Source of the DNA: Bacteroidota bacterium
GTDB taxonomy: Bacteria; Bacteroidota; Ignavibacteria; Ignavibacteriales; Melioribacteraceae
Reading direction: 5' to 3'
DNA length: 64,000 bases
Assembly: GCA_023381535.1 (NCBI GenBank)
Contig: JAMCSN010000226.1
Location: 248,001-312,000, forward strand
In this document: piece after piece, positions 34,332-42,507 of the stretch
How the letters are laid out: each line of letters begins with the position of its first letter
Numbering within the stretch: position 1 is the stretch's first letter
Translations under genes and position numbers: made by a program
Notes under the pieces: model-generated
Databases searched by the model: none
Told to the model about the DNA's origin: nothing
What the model saw: the letters and a program-made list of their open reading frames with translations, nothing else

Positions 34332-34769
34332 ATGAAAATAAAAACCGCATTGCTTCTGCTGATCTTTTCGGGATTAGCATTCAGTCAAAGTAAAATAGAA
34401 ATTAAAAATGCATGGGTTCGTCCCGCTGCAAAAGGCACAAACAGCGCGCTCTTTTTTACAATTCAAAATAATGGAGCAAAAGCCGACACGCTCATTGATG
34501 CAAGTTCAAAAGTTTCCGATGATGTTATGATTCACGAAACGTACTCGAAAGGTAAAGATATGATGGGAATGCGAATGCTGAAGTTCGTTGCGGTTCCTGC
34601 TCACGAAGAAATTAAATTCAAACCGCAAGGACTTCATGTGATGGTGATGGACTTGAAAGAAAATCTGAAGCTTGGACAAACAAAAGAGTTTTCGTTGGTG
34701 TTTAAAAAAGCCGGCACGATAAAGGTTAGAGCGAAAGTTAAAGACATGCCCCCAATGAAAGGAATGTAG
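34332..34769 (+). CDS. PCu(A)C-family periplasmic copper chaperone
   Basis: A 145-residue periplasmic protein with a signal peptide (MKIKTALLLLIFSGLAFS) and the family fold. The copper-binding H-x(n)-M-x(n)-H-x-M pattern is seen as HETYSKGKDMMGMRM and GLHVMVMDL. It hands Cu(I) to oxidase assembly together with the SCO1-like protein encoded just upstream. The C terminus (DMPPMKGM) is also methionine-rich. Confidence 0.92.
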   Translation: MKIKTALLLLIFSGLAFSQSKIEIKNAWVRPAAKGTNSALFFTIQNNGAKADTLIDASSKVSDDVMIHETYSKGKDMMGMRMLKFVAVPAHEEIKFKPQGLHVMVMDLKENLKLGQTKEFSLVFKKAGTIKVRAKVKDMPPMKGM

Positions 34770-34779
34770 TTTAGATTGA

Positions 34780-35039
34780 TTGATGGCACGTCAAATTTCA
34801 AACTGTCGTTTGTTAATGTTATTGAACCGAGAGAAATATTTGTTGCGCTCTGATCTGTCTAGAAATGCGCCCGATGTCCCGTCTTCATTCTTAAAAATTT
34901 TCAAAACTATTTTTAATGAAATAGCAGAGATTTTAAGATTCCCTTCCCAATAGCTTGTAAAATTCTTTGCTTCTTTTTCTTGGCAATATACTTGCACGGT
35001 GATAAGGGCAAATAATATAATTGCAAATAACTTTTTCAT
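34780..35039 (-). pseudogene. N-terminal fragment of an exported alpha/beta hydrolase
   Basis: The frame begins with a signal peptide (MKKLFAIILFALITVQVYCQ) and SYWEGNLKISAISLKIVLKI, the N-terminal sandwich domain of a family of exported hydrolases (pattern W-E-G-x-L, then a D-S-P-D-Q loop). At GAFLD the frame breaks. Another frame carries on as DQSATNISLGSITLTNDSLK (about 34870 down to 34800), just as the family would. A deletion of about five bases explains it. The catalytic domain is missing altogether: homology stops where the PCu(A)C gene begins. Confidence 0.75.
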
Positions 35040-35079
35040 TTTGTCCCTACCTTATTAAACTGTTTTTTCTATTGATTAA

Positions 35080-35153
35080 ATAGAACGCAGATCGTTATGA
35101 TCTTTTATGATTATCATGATAGATCATAATCATCATAAAAATCTGTGTTCTAT
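35080..35153. repeat. Long imperfect palindrome
   Basis: ATAGAACGCAGAT (35080-35092) and ATCTGTGTTCTAT (35141-35153) are inverted with one mismatch and enclose nested ATGAT/ATCAT repeats, giving a stem of up to about 35 bp. The right arm covers the stop codon of the Arc-like gene. A related ATAGAACGCAG arm appears at 38580, so this is probably a dispersed repeat of the genome, possibly acting as a transcription terminator. Confidence 0.65.
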
Positions 35154-35338
35154 TCTTTAATTTCCTCAGCTTCGCTGTTCGGATTCTGTTCTTTCAGCCG
35201 CCCGCTTTTACGAAGAGCTTCTTTGAGTAGATATTCAATCTGTCCGTTAATGCTTCTTAATTCATCAGCCGCCCACTTCTCCATTGAATTGTAAATACTT
35301 TCATCAATCCTTAACAGAAATTTTTTCTTTTCGGCCAT
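35150..35338 (-). CDS. Arc-family ribbon-helix-helix protein
   Basis: A 62-residue protein with the ribbon-helix-helix pattern KKKFLLRIDESIYNSMEKWA, then LRSINGQIEYLLKEALRK, as in Arc-like DNA-binding proteins. The start at 35338 (MAEKKK) has AAAGAGA upstream; the longer frame has no support. In several phyla such a gene lies next to an SPFH-protein gene, as here, and may regulate it. It is the last gene of the operon, 16 bases after the middle one. Confidence 0.8.
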   Translation of the reverse strand: MAEKKKFLLRIDESIYNSMEKWAADELRSINGQIEYLLKEALRKSGRLKEQNPNSEAEEIKE

Positions 35339-35354
35339 CTCTTTTCTTTCGTTA

Positions 35355-35863
35355 TTAATGGTGTCGTGCCTGGCGGCTTTGTTCCAACGCAACAATGTAA
35401 GCAAGCATAACCGTCCACGGATATTTATCAATCACTTCCGATTTTTTTTCGATTGAAACTTCTGCTTTATTTCCAATTGCAAGCTTCATCTTTACTTGAA
35501 CAAGATTCTCGTCGCGGTCGTCCGTTATCTCGCAGTACTTTTTGAATAGATGCGGAATAATTTTCAAACTAACCCCCATCGGCAGCGAGACGGCTCCACG
35601 ACTTCTTAATCCGTCTCTCTTAAATGTTGCCGTTGGCATTTCATAACCGGCTTTGCGGATTTCAAGCGACGATCTCCAAAAGCTTGTTTTGCAGATCTCC
35701 CACTTTGTGCCAAGTATCGATACCTGCCAGGTCAATCCGAAAAATCCCTTTTGCTGAATCGAACCGATAAATTCTTCTCCGCTCTCAGCTCGTGAAATCT
35801 TTTGAAGAACGACGGCTGAACGAATTTTATTTCTTCACCGATATATTCTGAAAATGCTTTCAT
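35355..35863 (-). pseudogene. Scramblase/LURP-like protein gene with one-base frameshift
   Basis: From the ATG at 35863 the frame reads MKAFSEYIGEEIKFVQPSFF then KRFHELRA. The continuing homology, GEEFIGSIQQKGFFGLTWQV then WEICKTSFWRSSLEIRKAG, is in another frame. Restoring one G in the GCGG at about 35779-35781 joins them as HELRA-GEEFIGSI. The joined protein (about 169 residues) looks like a small beta-barrel of the phospholipid-scramblase/LURP type. It lies between SPFH and Arc-like genes. Either the gene is newly broken or a homopolymer base was lost in sequencing. Confidence 0.7.
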
Positions 35864-35920
35864 AATTCACTCAAACAAAATGGAGAAGTTAATTCTCAAT
35901 TCTAAATTCGCAATTATCAA

Positions 35921-36793
35921 TTAATAAAGACTTCCCGCATTAATAACCGGTTGAGCCTGAACTTCCGATACCAGCGCTACCATTAAGTTATTAACCATCG
36001 TCGCTTTCTTTTCATTATCGAGATCAACAATGTGCTGCTCACTCAAAGCTTTCAATGCCATATCTACCATACCGACGGCGCCTTCAACTATTTTTGTCCT
36101 TGCCGCAACAACTGCTTGAGCCTGTTGTCTGCGAAGCATAGCTTGTGCAATTTCCGGAGCGTAGGATAAATGACTTATCCTTGATTCCAATATTTCAACA
36201 CCTGCAACTTCCAATCTTGTTTGAACTTGTTTCTTCATCGCCTCCGATATTTCCAACTGATTGCCGACCAAAGAAAATTTATCATGCTCGGATGAATCGT
36301 AAGCATATTCGGTTGCAAGTCCGCGTATTGCAGTTTCACTTTGTATAGCGACAAACTCTTCATAATTCTGAACATCGAAGAGCGCGTGTGCCGGGTCAAC
36401 AACACGCCATACAACAACGGCGGCTATTTGAATTGGGTTGCCGTGAAGATCGTTTACTTTAATTGTCTCGCTCTGAAAATTTCTGATTCTCAGACTAACT
36501 TTTCTTTTTGTTGTGAAAGGATTTGCCCACCAGAATCCGGATTCTCTTATCGTTCCGAGATATCTACCGAATAGAATAAGAACGCGCGAATCGTTTGGTT
36601 GAATAATAAAGAATCCGTTCGTCATCAAAACTATAATCAACAGCAATGGAATAAAAAACCAAAGGACGCCTGGTTCCTCTGTTTTGATACCGCTGCGAAG
36701 CAGAAAGAATTCAACAACAAAAAGTGCCAGCCACAAAATGAACATTATAAAACCGCTGATCTTTAAAGCTTGTTTTTCAGTTATCGCTTCCAT
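35921..36793 (-). CDS. SPFH/Band 7 domain membrane protein
   Basis: A 290-residue membrane protein with two N-terminal hydrophobic segments (about 10-32 and 43-62) followed by an SPFH domain (about 62-230; NDSRVLILFGRYLGTIRESG, AAVVVWRVVDPAHALFDV). The coiled segment IAQAMLRRQQAQAVVAARTK, typical of the flotillin/stomatin superfamily, forms oligomeric rings. It probably organises membrane microdomains or affects proteolysis; nothing more specific can be said. It is the first gene of a three-gene operon with the scramblase-like and Arc-like genes. Confidence 0.88.
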   Translation of the reverse strand: MEAITEKQALKISGFIMFILWLALFVVEFFLLRSGIKTEEPGVLWFFIPLLLIIVLMTNGFFIIQPNDSRVLILFGRYLGTIRESGFWWANPFTTKRKVSLRIRNFQSETIKVNDLHGNPIQIAAVVVWRVVDPAHALFDVQNYEEFVAIQSETAIRGLATEYAYDSSEHDKFSLVGNQLEISEAMKKQVQTRLEVAGVEILESRISHLSYAPEIAQAMLRRQQAQAVVAARTKIVEGAVGMVDMALKALSEQHIVDLDNEKKATMVNNLMVALVSEVQAQPVINAGSLY

Positions 36794-36821
36794 TTTCCAA
36801 CTCCTAATTTTGGCTATCGAA

Positions 36822-36850
36822 ATGATATCATATTGGTATCATAAGGTCAA
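36822..36850 (-). promoter_or_regulatory. Promoter of the SPFH operon with inverted repeat
   Basis: On the minus strand TTGACC (36845-36850) and TATCAT (36822-36827) are 17 bases apart, a good sigma-70-like promoter. ATGATA and TATCAT halves (36837-36842 and 36822-36827) form an inverted repeat covering it, a possible site for the Arc-like protein of the operon. Confidence 0.6.
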
Positions 36851-36886
36851 GAAAAATCTTTATTCATCATCGAAGGATTTAATTTG

Positions 36887-36963
36887 TACCGTTATAGCGG
36901 TAAATTTTTCTAATTATCCTTTCTGCATATTCGCTGTTAACTCAAATAGCAAAAATTACCGCT
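36887..36963 (+). promoter_or_regulatory. Operator-like inverted repeats upstream of hipBST
   Basis: TACCG-N6-CGGTA (36887-36902) is a short palindrome. A longer inverted pair AGCGGTAAATTTTT (36896-36909) and AAAAATTACCGCT (36951-36963) flanks it at 41 bases distance. Two such sites ahead of a HipB-type gene fit cooperative operators. The promoter itself is not clear. Confidence 0.5.
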
Positions 36964-37047
36964 TTAACAGAAATCATTATTGATTATAAAAATTAAATCA
37001 TTATTTTTGATATCAAACAAGAATAAATTACTGCTAAGACGGGAAAA

Positions 37048-37287
37048 ATGAGCAATCAAAACAAAATATCGAAAGCTATTCGGTTTCATAGAAAGAAAAG
37101 CGGGCTGACTCAAAAGCAGCTCGCGGAAATAGCCGGGGTAGGCAAGAGCGTAATATTTGATATCGAGAACGGAAAAGAAACTGTTCAACTCGACACGCTT
37201 CTAAAAATTTTAGGTGCGCTGAATATTTCGTTTCGTCTTGAAAGTCCGATCATTCATTTAATGGAAACGGAAAATGAGAAAAGCTAA
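37048..37287 (+). CDS. hipB: HipB-like HTH antitoxin/repressor
   Basis: A 79-residue XRE-family protein (SKAIRFHRKKSGLTQKQLAE, then VGKSVIFDIENGKETVQL), as in HipB. In HipBST operons it binds the operator and joins the toxin-antitoxin complex. GGGA lies upstream of the ATG at 37048. It overlaps hipS by 14 bases. Confidence 0.85.
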   Translation: MSNQNKISKAIRFHRKKSGLTQKQLAEIAGVGKSVIFDIENGKETVQLDTLLKILGALNISFRLESPIIHLMETENEKS

Positions 37288-37585
37288 AGTTTACAACTTT
37301 GGAATTGAAGCAGGCATTCTCGAAGAAACCGAAAAAGGAAAATCGTACAAGTTTGTTTACAACGACGGCTACAACGGTCCGCCCGTTTCTCTTACATTGC
37401 CGGTTGAACAAAAAGAATTTTCTTTCAACGGATTTCCGTCTTACTTCGACGGACTTCTTCCAGAAGGAAATCAGCTCGAAAGTTTGATCAGACAAACGAA
37501 GACCGACCGTGGAGATCACTTTTCCCATCTTGTAATTGTGGGAAAGGACCTTGTGGGTTCGGTTACCGTTGAGGAAATTTTATGA
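37274..37585 (+). CDS. hipS: HipS-like protein (HipA N-terminal subdomain as separate gene)
   Basis: A 103-residue protein corresponding to the N-terminal subdomain 1 of HipA: VYNFGIEAGILEE, FSFNGFPSYFDGLLPEGNQL and HFSHLVIVGKDLVGSVTV. In single-chain HipA these are fused to the kinase. As a separate protein, HipS is known from the tripartite HipBST system, where it neutralises the kinase. The gene overlaps both hipB (14 bases) and the kinase gene (ATGA, 4 bases), which implies balanced translation. Confidence 0.87.
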   Translation: MRKAKVYNFGIEAGILEETEKGKSYKFVYNDGYNGPPVSLTLPVEQKEFSFNGFPSYFDGLLPEGNQLESLIRQTKTDRGDHFSHLVIVGKDLVGSVTVEEIL

Positions 37586-38514
37586 ACCGGTGCCCGATTA
37601 CATACGGACCGTGCGGCGAAAAAAAATATTCCGACCGGGGATTGAAACTTCTCAACCCGACTTTAAAATATTTACACGACCTCGAACTGACGCAGGAAGA
37701 ATTGATAAGAGAATCGAATGCGAGGGCGATAAAACTTTCCATACAAGGCGTTCAGCCGAAGTTGAGCGCGCGTTTGAATGTAACCGGGCAAAAATTCGAA
37801 ATCGTTGACCGCAACGGCACATTCATTTTCAAACCGCAGAACAATCTTTACACAGAGCTTCCGGAAAACGAGGACCTTACAATGCGTCTTGCCGAAAAGA
37901 TCGGCATCGAAATACCGCTTCACGGAATGATTTATTCCAAAGAAGAAAAGCTTACCTATTTTATTAAAAGGTTCGACCGATACGGAAAGAACAAAAAACT
38001 TTCGGTTGAAGATTTTGCACAGCTTGCCGGACTTACGCGCGATACAAAATACGATTACAGCATGGAAAAACTTGTTGCAGTAATCAATCGGCATTGTACG
38101 TTCCCTGCGCTTGAAAAGTTGAAACTCTTCCGTTTAACTCTTTTCAGTTATCTTACCGGTAACGAGGATATGCATCTGAAAAATTTTTCTTTGATCTCGC
38201 GTGACGATAAAATAGAGTTATCTCCCGCGTACGATCTTCTCAACACAACTATTGCGTTGGTTAATCCGCAAGAAGAATTTGCGCTTCCACTGAACGGCAA
38301 GAAGAACAATCTCACTTCCAACGACTTGATTAAATATTGGGGCAGAGAAAGATTGCAACTTTCCGAAAAAAGTGTTTCGAACACGATTGAGAAAATCGAG
38401 TCTTCCCTAAATGATTGGCATGAATTGATTGGTATAAGTTTTCTTTCCGGTAAAATGAAGGAAAAGTATATCAATCTCTTGAACAAAAGAAAGAGCACCC
38501 TGTTGGGAAAATGA
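37582..38514 (+). CDS. hipT: HipT-like serine/threonine kinase toxin
   Basis: A 310-residue HipA-family kinase lacking the N-terminal subdomain, as in HipT. It shows the Gly-rich loop AIKLSIQGVQPKLSA (about 52-66), the site of autophosphorylation in the family, the catalytic loop GNEDMHLKNFSLI (about 194-206) and the metal-binding LSPAYDLLNT. HipT phosphorylates aminoacyl-tRNA synthetases (TrpS in E. coli) and stops translation. The loop here is S-I-Q; the E. coli O127 protein has S-I-S. The gene seems intact, as do its two partners. Confidence 0.88.
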   Translation: MNRCPITYGPCGEKKYSDRGLKLLNPTLKYLHDLELTQEELIRESNARAIKLSIQGVQPKLSARLNVTGQKFEIVDRNGTFIFKPQNNLYTELPENEDLTMRLAEKIGIEIPLHGMIYSKEEKLTYFIKRFDRYGKNKKLSVEDFAQLAGLTRDTKYDYSMEKLVAVINRHCTFPALEKLKLFRLTLFSYLTGNEDMHLKNFSLISRDDKIELSPAYDLLNTTIALVNPQEEFALPLNGKKNNLTSNDLIKYWGRERLQLSEKSVSNTIEKIESSLNDWHELIGISFLSGKMKEKYINLLNKRKSTLLGK

Positions 38515-38578
38515 AGTGTGCGGCAGCAAATTGTGCTGGGGAAAAGTCATTTGTGCTGAAAGTAAGATTTTTACTGGC

Positions 38579-38697
38579 AATAGAACGCAGTTGAAACAGA
38601 TTCAACGGATTTACGCAGATTATTAATTTGAATTAATTCTTTAATCGCATCGAAGACCAGCTTAATCTGTTTTTGTTGGTCTGCGAATTTCTTCCTT
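38579..38697 (-). pseudogene. Repeat arm and remnant of an ORF6N-type gene
   Basis: In the 338-base gap before the polymerase gene, 38580 onward has ATAGAACGCAG, an arm of the palindrome seen at 35080. Positions 38633-38695 on the minus strand encode [20 protein letters not shown], almost identical to the C terminus of the ORF6N protein at 40148. It is a leftover 3' end of a second copy. The rest (38700-38852) shows no gene; a TATAAT at about 38812 could serve the polymerase gene. Confidence 0.65.
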
Positions 38698-38852
38698 TAT
38701 TTCTTTTTCTATACCCTACTTTTAAACATAACTTCTATGGAGCGGTTGATATTTAACCGTGTGAGCAACGGAATCACTGTTTCCGCCGAAGCGAAAAAAA
38801 TTAAAATTGCGTATAATGCTTTCAGAAATTTATCGTTTTAAAATTATTAACC

Positions 38853-40106
38853 ATGCCGCTTACAAAATTATTCATTGATTTCAACTCTTACTTCGCTTCA
38901 ATAGAACAGCAGGAAAATCCAAAGCTGCGCGGCAAACCCGTGATAGTTGTTCCTACGGATGCAAATACGACGTGCGCTATTGCCGCAAGCTATGAGGCAA
39001 AAAAGCTCGGAATAAAAACCGGAACGATTGTAGGAGAAGCTAAAAAGTTATGCTCCGGCTTAAAAATAGTTTTAGCCCGCCACCGCACATATATTGAATA
39101 TCATCACAAACTTGTTGAAACGGTACACACGTGTATCCCCGTTGATATGGTTCATTCGATAGATGAAATGTCATGCACATTGATCGGTAAGCAATGTCAA
39201 AAAGAAAACGCAATTGAGTTGGCGCAGCATATAAAGAAAACGATCAATCAAAAAGTTGGCGAGGCAATTCGTTGCTCAATTGGAATTGCGCCGAATTTGT
39301 TCCTTGCAAAAACGGGCACGGATATGCAGAAGCCGGATGGACTTGTTGTGATCGAGGAAAAAGATTTACCGCAGATTCTCTATAAGTTGGAACTGAAAGA
39401 ACTTTACGGAATCGGAAGAAGAATGGAACCGCGCCTCCGTCTGTTTGGAATCGATACCGTAGAAAAATTATGCGCCGCAAACAAAACAACACTTCGTAAA
39501 GTCTGGGGAGGAATAGAGGGCGAAAGAATGTATTCGCAGCTTCGCGGAGAAGTCGTTCAACGTCCGCCGACTCACCGGTCAACAATTGGACACTCGCATG
39601 TTTTGGAACCGTCACTCAGAACGCAGGAAGGGGCTTACGGAGTATTGAATAGACTGGTTCAGAAAGCCGCTACAAGATTGAGGCATCTTGGCTACGTTGC
39701 CGGGGGAATGTACATCGGCGTAAGATATATGGGCGGTAAGCGTTGGCATGATGATTCAAGTTTTTCCCACACCGAAAACACAACAGAATTGCTGCGCGTT
39801 TTTGACAACTTATGGTCTCGCCGTCCTTTCGATAACTTAAAACCGTTATCCGTGGGCATTACTTTGTTTAAATTGTTGGAGTGCGATCAAAACACGCCCT
39901 CATTTTTTGAAGAGTACGATAAGATGCGCTCGTTAAATAAAGCCGTGGATAAACTCAACCGGATATACGGCAGCACTTCTGTTTATTACGCGGGTTCTCA
40001 GAAGGCGCTTAAATCTGCGCCGATGAGAATTGCTTTTACGCAAATACCCAATCTCGAAATAGAAGACGATGAGAAAAAAATAAAACTCACTAAACGGAAG
40101 AAATAA
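38853..40106 (+). CDS. Y-family DNA polymerase (DinB/UmuC superfamily)
   Basis: A 417-residue translesion polymerase. The palm contains the metal site FIDFNSYFASIEQQ (first Asp kept; the common D-x-D-x-F-F is D-F-N-S-Y-F here) and HSIDEMSCTL with the S-I-D-E catalytic pair. Fingers, thumb (HhH: LKELYGIGRRMEPRLRLFGI) and a little-finger domain (about 240-350) are present. The C terminus is basic. The family copies damaged DNA with low fidelity. It is closer to unusual DinB-like proteins of Bacteroidota than to E. coli Pol IV, so I give no symbol. Confidence 0.88.
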   Translation: MPLTKLFIDFNSYFASIEQQENPKLRGKPVIVVPTDANTTCAIAASYEAKKLGIKTGTIVGEAKKLCSGLKIVLARHRTYIEYHHKLVETVHTCIPVDMVHSIDEMSCTLIGKQCQKENAIELAQHIKKTINQKVGEAIRCSIGIAPNLFLAKTGTDMQKPDGLVVIEEKDLPQILYKLELKELYGIGRRMEPRLRLFGIDTVEKLCAANKTTLRKVWGGIEGERMYSQLRGEVVQRPPTHRSTIGHSHVLEPSLRTQEGAYGVLNRLVQKAATRLRHLGYVAGGMYIGVRYMGGKRWHDDSSFSHTENTTELLRVFDNLWSRRPFDNLKPLSVGITLFKLLECDQNTPSFFEEYDKMRSLNKAVDKLNRIYGSTSVYYAGSQKALKSAPMRIAFTQIPNLEIEDDEKKIKLTKRKK

Positions 40107-40147
40107 ACTAAGGACGGGCAGGCCGGTGGAACGTCTCTGTAATGCGA

Positions 40148-40651
40148 TTAAAACCCAATTTTTCTTTTCGGTTTTGTTTCTTTTATCATCAGTTCTTTAA
40201 TTGCATCGAAGATAAGTTTAATTTGTTTCTGCTGGTCTGCAAATTTCTTTTGTGTTTGCTTTTCAAGTTCGTTCAATTTCTTTGCAAGCGTTTCGTTGCT
40301 CTGTAGAAATTTTCTCATCTGTACAAACGCCCTCATAATTGCAATGTTAACATGCACGGCACGTGCGCTGTTTAAAACGGAAGATAACATTGCTACACCC
40401 TGCTCTGTAAAAGCAAACGGCAAGTATCTTCTTCCGCCCCAACCCATCTTTTGTCCAGACAAACTTGAGGTCGCAATTTGCGTCCTCAAGGCTTTATCTT
40501 CTTCTGTTGATAGCTGGAACATGAAGTCAATCGGAAAACGTTCAGCGTTTCTTTTCACTGCCTCAATTAATCTTTTTGTCTCAACTCCGTAAAGTTCTGC
40601 AAGGTCGCGGTCGAGCAACACTTTTTCTCCGCGGAGAAAATAGATCTTAAA
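40148..40651 (-). pseudogene. ORF6N-domain protein, 5'-truncated
   Basis: An ORF6N (KilA-N-like, phage antirepressor-type DNA-binding) protein: [35 protein letters not shown] and [20 protein letters not shown], then a coiled C-terminal tail. Homologs begin about 20 residues earlier with a short segment before [10 protein letters not shown]. Here the frame opens after a TAG at 40661-40663 with no ATG, leaving only TTG or GTG (40621, 40624) as possible starts. It is either a gene with an unusual start or, more likely, truncated. A 3' remnant of a second copy lies at 38633. Confidence 0.7.
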
Positions 40652-40766
40652 TATCCACTATTGATGTTTCCGCGAAGCGAGGAACGGTTCCCTACAGATA
40701 AATTAACGAGCATGTAATTATATTTGTGCCGTTTATTATGATGGGTAATCAACAATCGGAGAATTA

Positions 40767-41858
40767 ATGAAGAAACTTTTAATTGTCGTTCTTGCCGCGG
40801 CTTCGCTTTATTCATGCACAACACAGAAAGAAATTGTTAAGAAAGAAGAAAAGTCGCCGGTTGTTATTGAAAAGAAAAAAACACTAGAATTTTCATTCGA
40901 GATTGAAAAACCGAAAACAAATTCTTCATTGCGTGGAATCTCCGTTGTTGATTCATTAACAGCGTGGGCGTGCGGATCGAAAGGAACATTTGTGCACACA
41001 TCCGACGGCGGTAAAACATGGACCGAGGGCAAGGTGAAAGGTTTTGAACCGCTCGATTTCCGCGACGTAGAAGCGTTCGATAAAAATACCGCAATAATTA
41101 TGAGCGTTGATGCGCCGGCATTCTTTTTCAAAACTTACGACGGCGGCAAAACCTGGAAAAGAAAATACATGAACCGCAACCCGAAAATATTTTTTGACGG
41201 AATGGCTTTCTGGGACGAGAAAAACGGAATTGCATTCAGCGATCCGATTGACGGAAGATTTTTTATCGTTATTACAAAAAACGGCGGCGAAACATGGAAA
41301 GAAATTCCTTCTATAAATATTCCGGTAGCACTGCCGGGTGAAGGAGCGTTCGCGGCGAGCGGTACTGCAATATCGGTTTCCGGCAAAGATTTGGTTTGGT
41401 TCGGTTGCGGCGGTTCGGATAGATCGAGAATTTATTTTTCGGAAGATAGCGGCGAAAACTGGAGAGCCATTGAAGCACCGATCAAATCGGGCAATTCATC
41501 AAGCGGAATTTTCTCGGTCTGTTTCAAAGATGATCTTAACGGCATTGCGGTTGGCGGCGATTACAAAAACGATAAGAGCAACAACGGAAATTGCGCGTTC
41601 AGCGACGACGGCGGATTGAGTTGGCAAGCAATTGATAAATCCCAGCCGGGCGGATTCAAATCATGCGTTGTGTGGAACGATAAATACAAATTTTATTTAA
41701 CTACTGGTACAAGCGGAAGCGATTACTCGCTCGACGACGGTAAAACGTGGATTTCGATTGATCAACGCAGTTACAACAGCATCGGTTTTTCGAAGAAAGA
41801 CGGAAGCTGTTTTATGGTTGGCGATAAAGGCGCGATTGCTAAAGTGAGAGTGAAATAA
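40767..41858 (+). CDS. YCF48/BNR-repeat propeller lipoprotein
   Basis: A 363-residue lipoprotein (MKKLLIVVLAAASLYSC, lipobox LYSC) with a seven-bladed propeller built from BNR-type repeats: VHTSDGGKTW, FKTYDGGKTW, VITKNGGETW, YFSEDSGENW, AFSDDGGLSW and YSLDDGKTW. It resembles photosystem II assembly factor YCF48 and plant-type oxidoreductase-like proteins common in Bacteroidota. The function is unknown. It ends 34 bases before a strong terminator. Confidence 0.85.
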   Translation: MKKLLIVVLAAASLYSCTTQKEIVKKEEKSPVVIEKKKTLEFSFEIEKPKTNSSLRGISVVDSLTAWACGSKGTFVHTSDGGKTWTEGKVKGFEPLDFRDVEAFDKNTAIIMSVDAPAFFFKTYDGGKTWKRKYMNRNPKIFFDGMAFWDEKNGIAFSDPIDGRFFIVITKNGGETWKEIPSINIPVALPGEGAFAASGTAISVSGKDLVWFGCGGSDRSRIYFSEDSGENWRAIEAPIKSGNSSSGIFSVCFKDDLNGIAVGGDYKNDKSNNGNCAFSDDGGLSWQAIDKSQPGGFKSCVVWNDKYKFYLTTGTSGSDYSLDDGKTWISIDQRSYNSIGFSKKDGSCFMVGDKGAIAKVRVK

Positions 41859-41892
41859 TATTTCTCAGCTTTTATATAATGGTTTAAAATAA

Positions 41893-41919
41893 AAAAGTCC
41901 CGATCAGATCGGGACTTTT
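41893..41919. terminator. Bidirectional terminator between the propeller gene and cspA
   Basis: A 12-bp perfect stem (AAAAGTCCCGAT / ATCGGGACTTTT) with a three-base loop CAG. Runs of A on one side and T on the other serve both converging genes. Confidence 0.92.
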
Positions 41920-41939
41920 CAGTTAAGTATACTTTATTC

Positions 41940-42152
41940 TTAGCGGATAACTTTGACTTCAGCTGCTTGAAGACCTTTTGGACCTTGTGTAACTGAAAAT
42001 TCAACTTTATCGTTTTCGTTTAAAGTCTTGTATCCATCGCCAATAATTGCCTGAAAATGTACGAATACATCTTCTCCGCCCTCTTGTGAAATGAAACCAA
42101 AACCTTTTGAACTATTGAACCATTTTACTGATCCTACTTTGCGCTCTGCCAT
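41940..42152 (-). CDS. Cold-shock protein, CspA family
   Basis: A 70-residue single-stranded nucleic-acid-binding protein with both RNP motifs: [14 protein letters not shown] and VFVHFQAI. It is an RNA chaperone. GGAG lies upstream of the ATG. The leader is long (next entry), which is usual for regulated csp genes. Confidence 0.95.
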   Translation of the reverse strand: MAERKVGSVKWFNSSKGFGFISQEGGEDVFVHFQAIIGDGYKTLNENDKVEFSVTQGPKGLQAAEVKVIR

Positions 42153-42507
42153 AACAGAAGCTCCTTTACTAATTTGTTGATAATTGATTTTTGTTTACGA
42201 CAGGGCTTTAAAGTTTACAGAGGGTCGAACGAATTGCGTCTACTTCTACTAATACATCTTAAAGTACTGCCATTACGGGGGTAAACATACAGGAAGTTTT
42301 ATTCGAAACCTAATTTAAAAAAGAGCCGCCGGTCTTGGAATTTAACATTTGGCATTGTTCAATTCTAAGAAGAATTTGGTCCAGAATAAGTTTTAATGAC
42401 AAAATTAATGGTTGGGGAAAATGCTATTTTATTTATGAAATAAGGTTCATTTCCTTTTCTTAGAGCAACCATGTTTAATTCTTGAACCGCACAGGTGAAA
42501 TGCTGGA
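42153..42507. promoter_or_regulatory. Intergenic region between cspA and the phosphodiesterase gene
   Basis: About 355 bases separating divergent genes. It should contain the cspA leader and both promoters. I see no hairpin good enough to name as a thermosensor, and no clear -10/-35 pair. A TTAGGTTTC on the minus strand (about 42310) resembles a TAnnTTTG element with one mismatch. Confidence 0.4.

Noticed and set aside
40148..40621. Prophage region around the ORF6N gene
   Set aside because: ORF6N proteins are often phage-linked, but no phage structural, integrase or lysis gene is nearby.
41893..41919. Regulatory RNA hairpin near cspA
   Set aside because: The perfect stem with A and T runs between converging genes is fully explained as a bidirectional terminator.
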